From Bacteroidales bacterium (GTDB lineage: Bacteria; Bacteroidota; Bacteroidia; Bacteroidales; UBA12077): 10,267 nucleotides of DNA. Positions 7,205 through 10,267 of this stretch are shown here, one piece after another. Where the stretch lies: assembly GCA_030635365.1 (NCBI GenBank), contig DAOVYZ010000070.1, positions 1-10,267 on the forward strand, read 5' to 3'. The notes under the pieces were generated by a model. That model was given only the letters and a program-made list of their open reading frames with translations. It had not been told where the DNA came from and did no database searches. A program made the position numbers and the translations under genes. Positions within the stretch are counted from its first letter, which is position 1. The number at the start of each line of letters is the position of its first letter.

Positions 7205-7573
7205 TCACTCATTAAACTCGTTTTTTATTTTTTTTAATACACTTTTTATATCGTTTGTTACTTCTTCATTTTTTATACGGAGCACTTTTATTTCCATATC
7301 TTCCAAGATACCATCTCTTTTTTGGTCTCGTTGTTTTGTAAAATTATGAATTTCTCCATCTAATTCAACTGCTAATTTTTCAGTCATACAATAAAAATCC
7401 GGGACGTAAAAGAAGTGTTCATTTCTTATTGAATCATAAATTATAGCATGTTGCCGTAAAAACTTTTTGCCTTCTAATTGTCTTTTACGCAAATAACGCC
7501 ATAAAATAACCTCATGCTTTGTTGCATTATGCCTGAGTTTTTGCGTTATCTCTTTTATTTGCGGGTATTTCAT
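7205..7573 (-). CDS. DUF559 family endonuclease-like protein
   Basis: A 122-residue cytosolic protein covering the whole DUF559 domain, which is related to very-short-patch-repair-type PD-(D/E)xK nucleases. Visible hallmarks are LRHNATKHEVILWRYLR at 13-29, the GKKFLRQ segment at 35-41, YVPDFYC at 56-62 with the acidic residue D59, LAVELDGEIH at 67-76 with E70 and D72, and the closing VLRIKNEEV at 97-105. Length is normal for stand-alone family members. Key acidic residues are present, so nuclease activity is plausible, though the biological role of these proteins is not established. The gene and its 5' flank sit between two near-identical 50-bp repeats, with two perfect hairpins upstream, which suggests a mobile or repeat-associated cassette. 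The ATG at 7571-7573 precedes the conserved region by about 12 residues and is the natural start. No promoter was identified. Confidence 0.87.
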   Translation of the reverse strand: MKYPQIKEITQKLRHNATKHEVILWRYLRKRQLEGKKFLRQHAIIYDSIRNEHFFYVPDFYCMTEKLAVELDGEIHNFTKQRDQKRDGILEDMEIKVLRIKNEEVTNDIKSVLKKIKNEFNE

Positions 7574-7615
7574 TTTTTGGTTTTCGTTACTTATTTACCT
7601 CCCTGCCTGTCGGCA

Positions 7616-7635
7616 TCTCCCCTTGCGAGGGGAGA
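7616..7635. repeat. Perfect 8-bp hairpin, GC-rich
   Basis: TCTCCCCT and AGGGGAGA arms around a TGCG loop; GCA/TGC outside can extend it across one bulged base. It lies about 45 bases upstream of the DUF559 start. Confidence 0.8.
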
Positions 7636-7690
7636 ATGCTTTGTTTGAACTTTGTTGCTAAATTTTTGCAGTATTATTTAATCAATGCTT

Positions 7691-7710
7691 CTTTCCCTTT
7701 TTAGGGAAAG
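7691..7710. repeat. Perfect 8-bp hairpin
   Basis: CTTTCCCT and AGGGAAAG arms around a TTTT loop. It belongs to the same cluster of palindromic elements between the caspase and DUF559 genes. Confidence 0.75.
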
Positions 7711-7755
7711 TGGCGACAGCCGAAAAGGGTCAATTATGTTACATATTAAATCCTC

Positions 7756-7805
7756 TTTTATTTACTTTTTACCCCTCTACTCCCGACAGGGAAAAGGGTC
7801 AAAAA
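7756..7805. repeat. 50-bp direct repeat, copy 2 (5' side of DUF559 gene)
   Basis: Same-orientation partner of 7152-7201, differing at two positions: C to T in the run before ACCCC, and A to C after GGGT. It ends 15 bases before the caspase stop codon. Confidence 0.9.
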
Positions 7806-7820
7806 ATATTTTGTTTATTC

Positions 7821-9269
7821 TTAATACGCCAGCTTAAAACTTCGCCAGGTATTCTGCACATCGTAGCTAACATTTACTTTAGGGGTTTGGGATTTATTGT
7901 TTTTTACAATTGACTTTTGTGATACATTCGTACTTATATAATCCGACAAACTGCCCATATTAATATTTCCTTTAGTTTCCTGTAATTTTTTCAACAAGTA
8001 ATAGGTAAACAGCCCGTGTCCTTTATCTTTATACGGGTAAGCTGTTTGTTCGCCCGATGCGGCAGATAATACAACAAAATTTCCTTTGAGGGTATTTTCT
8101 TTTGGTTTTATTTTTACACCACGCCCTTTTGCTAACATTCCATCGCGGGCAGCACCGCTAAAACAGGCATCCATCAATATTGTTACCTGTTTGGCAGGAT
8201 GTGTACTTAGCTGTGAGTACAACCATTCTAATTTTACTGCTGTTTGTACCATTTCGCTGCTACCGTCCACCGGTAATAAATAAGCATCTTTAGTAGTTTC
8301 ATCGGGCATACCATGACCGGCATAATAAACAATTAATGTGGCTTTGCCCTGGTATGCTTTCGCAACATCGGTAATCCATTTTATCTCTCCCAGCATTTGC
8401 CCTAAAGTGGCATTAGTTACAAGATGTACATTATCTTCGGGCAATCCGAGTGTTTTTACCGTGTATTTTTTAAATGTTGCAGCATCATTCACGGCATAAA
8501 GCACACTGCGTTCATCGGTATATTTTTCGTTACCTATTATCAAGGCAAAAGTATTCGGGTTTGAAATATTAACGGCAGGTATGTCGGTATCAACCGGGTC
8601 GCTGCCAATATTAAGGTTTTGGTGTTTTATAGTATTGTTGCTTTGGTATGTTTGATTGTTTTGAGGCACATTAATTTCAATATCAGTGAAATTGTATTCG
8701 ATATTTTGTGCAACATAGGTTACATTTTGCTTGTTACTGTAATAAAAAGCTTTGTTATTTACTTTATCGGTAATTTTTAGTTTGATAAGATTAAATTTAT
8801 TGTTTGCCAAAACAAAATCGGTACCGGAATAAGCAAGTTTATTGAAATTTTGCTTAAAATCGGGAGCAGAGACTATATTAACCGGTACAGCTATTTCACC
8901 CAGTATAGGGTGCGAAAGCAGATATGTTTCGTTATCGGCATCGTATTTTTGTAAAGAGCATTGTTCCCAATTTATAGATTTTGCATACAACTGCTTCAAT
9001 TTACTAAGGGCATTGCCTGCTAACTCATCTGCTTTTGCTCTTCGGCTTTGTTCGTTTACCCTTGCTTTGTAATCTTCTGTTTTTTCGAACTCGCTTTTTT
9101 GTTGCCAGACTGCAATTTCACCTTCTACGTATTGTTTTACGTAATCGTTAAAATCCATATCAGCCCCTAATATTACTACTTTCCCCGTTTGGCTGATTCC
9201 TTCGGATTGTTGTGCTGCAACATTAATGCTAATTAAAATTACAGTAAGGTAAATTGTTATTTTTTTCAT
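7821..9269 (-). CDS. Secreted caspase-family (peptidase C14) protein
   Basis: A 482-residue exported protein with a signal peptide at about 1-20. Residues about 21-205 form an N-terminal region with a charged helical segment (about 50-95) and a beta-rich part; I know this arrangement from other Bacteroidota caspase-like proteins, but it has no name I can give. A low-complexity Asn/Gln-rich linker (about 203-225) leads to the caspase domain at about 238-470. It opens with FALIIGNEKY. The catalytic dyad is complete: H319 in YYAGHG and C369 in DACFSG. A late VVLSAASGEQTAYPYKDKGHGLFTYYLL stretch, also conserved in the family, follows at about 399-426. It is a cysteine protease of metacaspase type, probably cutting after basic residues by family analogy. 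Targets are unknown. A good -7 box lies upstream, and the next gene downstream is the DUF559 cassette, then the FISUMP gene. Confidence 0.92.
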   Translation of the reverse strand: MKKITIYLTVILISINVAAQQSEGISQTGKVVILGADMDFNDYVKQYVEGEIAVWQQKSEFEKTEDYKARVNEQSRRAKADELAGNALSKLKQLYAKSINWEQCSLQKYDADNETYLLSHPILGEIAVPVNIVSAPDFKQNFNKLAYSGTDFVLANNKFNLIKLKITDKVNNKAFYYSNKQNVTYVAQNIEYNFTDIEINVPQNNQTYQSNNTIKHQNLNIGSDPVDTDIPAVNISNPNTFALIIGNEKYTDERSVLYAVNDAATFKKYTVKTLGLPEDNVHLVTNATLGQMLGEIKWITDVAKAYQGKATLIVYYAGHGMPDETTKDAYLLPVDGSSEMVQTAVKLEWLYSQLSTHPAKQVTILMDACFSGAARDGMLAKGRGVKIKPKENTLKGNFVVLSAASGEQTAYPYKDKGHGLFTYYLLKKLQETKGNINMGSLSDYISTNVSQKSIVKNNKSQTPKVNVSYDVQNTWRSFKLAY

Positions 9270-9315
9270 GATTTTATTTATTTAGTATCTCAGCTTTTTC
9301 AATTTGTCATAAATA

Positions 9316-9323
9316 CAAATATA
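9316..9323 (-). promoter_or_regulatory. -7 promoter box for the caspase gene
   Basis: The minus strand reads TATATTTG, a full match to TAnnTTTG, about 46 bases before the start codon. TTTG elements occur upstream, but at non-standard spacing (13 and 32 bases), so only the -7 element is called. Confidence 0.45.
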
Positions 9324-9431
9324 ATTTTAAATTCTACAAAATTTAAAAATGCACACAAATTTAATACCAAAATATGGTTGTTAATTATTTAGGTGACTAT
9401 ATACAAGTTTACACTGAATAAAAATACACTA

Positions 9432-9462
9432 TTGCAGACTATTAAAATATTTCGTATATTTA
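9432..9462 (+). promoter_or_regulatory. Weak possible plus-strand promoter
   Basis: TTG at 9432-9434, a 20-base spacer and TATATTTA at 9455-9462 (one mismatch to TAnnTTTG) fit Bacteroidota promoter geometry. It would transcribe towards the 3' end of the hypothetical gene on the other strand. Downstream there is only a 24-codon ATG frame (9505-9579). In AT-rich DNA such matches arise easily. Confidence 0.2.
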
Positions 9463-9564
9463 CACAAGCTTATTCGGCAGAAAAGCGTTCTATCCATTTA
9501 AACTATGAGCCTTGTCCATTACTTTCACAAAGCATTTAAAGCGATAGACAATTTACAATTTTTA

Positions 9565-10267
9565 TCAATATCGTCCTAATCTGATTTTAACACATTCATT
9601 TTCCGTTACTTCAAATGTGTCTTCCCAACTTATAGCTCCTTTACCTCTGGCTAAATATGAATAAGATCCAGGCTTTACAATCTTACAAATCATTCCATTT
9701 TCAAAACAAGATGGCTCTTTATTAAATGTTACGGAAAATCTTTCCATTCTCTTTCCGTTAAAATCTAATAATATATCATTATAATTTTTAATATCTGACC
9801 AAAAACATATATATCCTGGATTGAGAGGTGGTTGTGTTAATATCTGCTCGTCAATATCGTATAAAAAATACAATTCTACTATATTTAATTGTTCACCATT
9901 AAAATTTTGTAATGTGATTGTACTTTTAGCTTTCTTAATCTTCCCCATTTGCTTAAAATTTATAGGGATATAATTATCTACAACTAATTTTATTATTTTA
10001 TTATCTTCCATTAAAGCTTTAGCATTCTTGCAAAAATTCATATTGTCTGTTGCGACAACATTATGCCATCCATTGATTATAGTATCTGGATATATATCAT
10101 AGGAACTATACTGTGCTTTAATAATATTTAATTTTGCCATAGATTGTTGTCTTACCTGAACTAATCTTTGTTGCTCTCGTTTATTATTTAAATTAGCCCA
10201 CAAAATATTACTAAATTCATATATAGCATAATCAAATGATGACCCCCAGAACATAGTCGTTTCTTTA
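9565..10267 (-). CDS. Hypothetical protein, 5' end beyond the window
   Basis: The first internal ATG is at 10254, giving 229 residues, but the frame stays open to the window edge (residues KETT precede that Met), so the true start is probably outside. No signal peptide follows this Met, which also suggests a missing N-terminus. I do not recognise a named family. In the 229-residue numbering, the first part (about 1-90) looks helical with an Arg/Gln-rich stretch at 25-40 (REQQRLVQVRQQS) and a conserved-looking GWHNVVATDNMNFC at 62-75. Residues about 145-229 look like a small beta-sandwich: PGYICFWSD, a strand with DFNGKR, a Cys pair near 183 and 190, KPGSYSYLARGKGAISW, and a late Cys at 221. 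This resembles PEGA-like domains of exported Bacteroidota proteins, though the match is only by eye. It precedes the caspase gene by 295 bases. Confidence 0.75.
   Translation of the reverse strand, partial: KETTMFWGSSFDYAIYEFSNILWANLNNKREQQRLVQVRQQSMAKLNIIKAQYSSYDIYPDTIINGWHNVVATDNMNFCKNAKALMEDNKIIKLVVDNYIPINFKQMGKIKKAKSTITLQNFNGEQLNIVELYFLYDIDEQILTQPPLNPGYICFWSDIKNYNDILLDFNGKRMERFSVTFNKEPSCFENGMICKIVKPGSYSYLARGKGAISWEDTFEVTENECVKIRLGRY

Larger units (their letters stand above)
7574..7820. other. Repeat-rich spacer between caspase and DUF559 genes
   Basis: No gene is supported. The stretch is built from small palindromic or G/C-run elements: a GCCTGTCGGC motif at about 7605-7614, two perfect 8-bp hairpins, a degenerate partial copy of the flanking repeat at about 7715-7733 (GACAG and GAAAAGGGTCAA blocks), and the second full repeat. 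None has a T-tract placed to terminate the caspase transcript. Confidence 0.6.

Noticed and set aside
6999..7349. 116-codon plus-strand frame across the DUF559 end and FISUMP start
   Set aside because: It is antisense to two recognisable genes and rich in Phe/Ile/Ser, as expected from complementing AT-rich coding DNA.
7152..7805. CRISPR array or IS element around the DUF559 gene
   Set aside because: There are only two full repeat copies and they lie 604 bp apart, so it is not CRISPR. No transposase and no terminal inverted repeats were seen, so it is not a standard IS.
1..10267. tRNA, rRNA or riboswitch
   Set aside because: No cloverleaf with a GTTCRA-type T-arm, no rRNA-like conserved block and no recognisable riboswitch core was seen on either strand.

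Overview
The window comes from an AT-rich member of the Bacteroidota, probably an uncultured Bacteroidales or Marinilabiliales-like lineage. The reasons are: a TonB-dependent receptor with an N-terminal carboxypeptidase-like regulatory domain, a secreted WG-repeat protein, a FISUMP-domain (Fibrobacter succinogenes major paralogous) protein, a DUF559 nuclease, TAnnTTTG-type -7 promoter boxes, and repeat-rich intergenic DNA. Every convincing gene lies on the minus strand, so transcription runs from high to low coordinates.

Layout in transcription order: a hypothetical protein cut by the window's right edge (9565-10267); a secreted caspase-family (C14) peptidase (7821-9269) with its own -7 box; a DUF559 nuclease gene (7205-7573) bracketed by near-identical 50-bp direct repeats and hairpins; a secreted FISUMP protein (6164-7111) whose last 60 codons differ in base composition from the rest of the gene; a decayed reverse-transcriptase 3' end (5608-5937); a TonB-dependent receptor (2925-5276); a WG-repeat protein (1680-2780) ending in a clear intrinsic terminator; and a cobalamin-binding radical SAM protein (221-1564).

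The most interesting part is 5.6-7.1 kb. I read it as the remains of a diversity-generating retroelement (DGR). The FISUMP protein has the C-type-lectin-like architecture of known Bacteroidota DGR target proteins. Its 3' end is GC-rich and crowded with Tyr/Asp/Asn codons that could come from AAY codons. Immediately downstream is the C-terminal portion of an RT that resembles DGR-type RTs, broken by an in-frame stop. No template repeat, avd gene or RT catalytic core is present, so the locus cannot diversify itself; it is either fossilised or served from elsewhere in the genome.

Upstream, the caspase and FISUMP genes look like former near neighbours separated by a repeat-flanked DUF559 cassette: collapsing the two direct repeats would leave about 105 bp between them. 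A secreted caspase-like protease beside a once-diversifying lectin-like protein is a suggestive pairing, but a functional link is inference only. The TonB receptor, WG-repeat protein and radical SAM gene are separate units with no visible link to the DGR.
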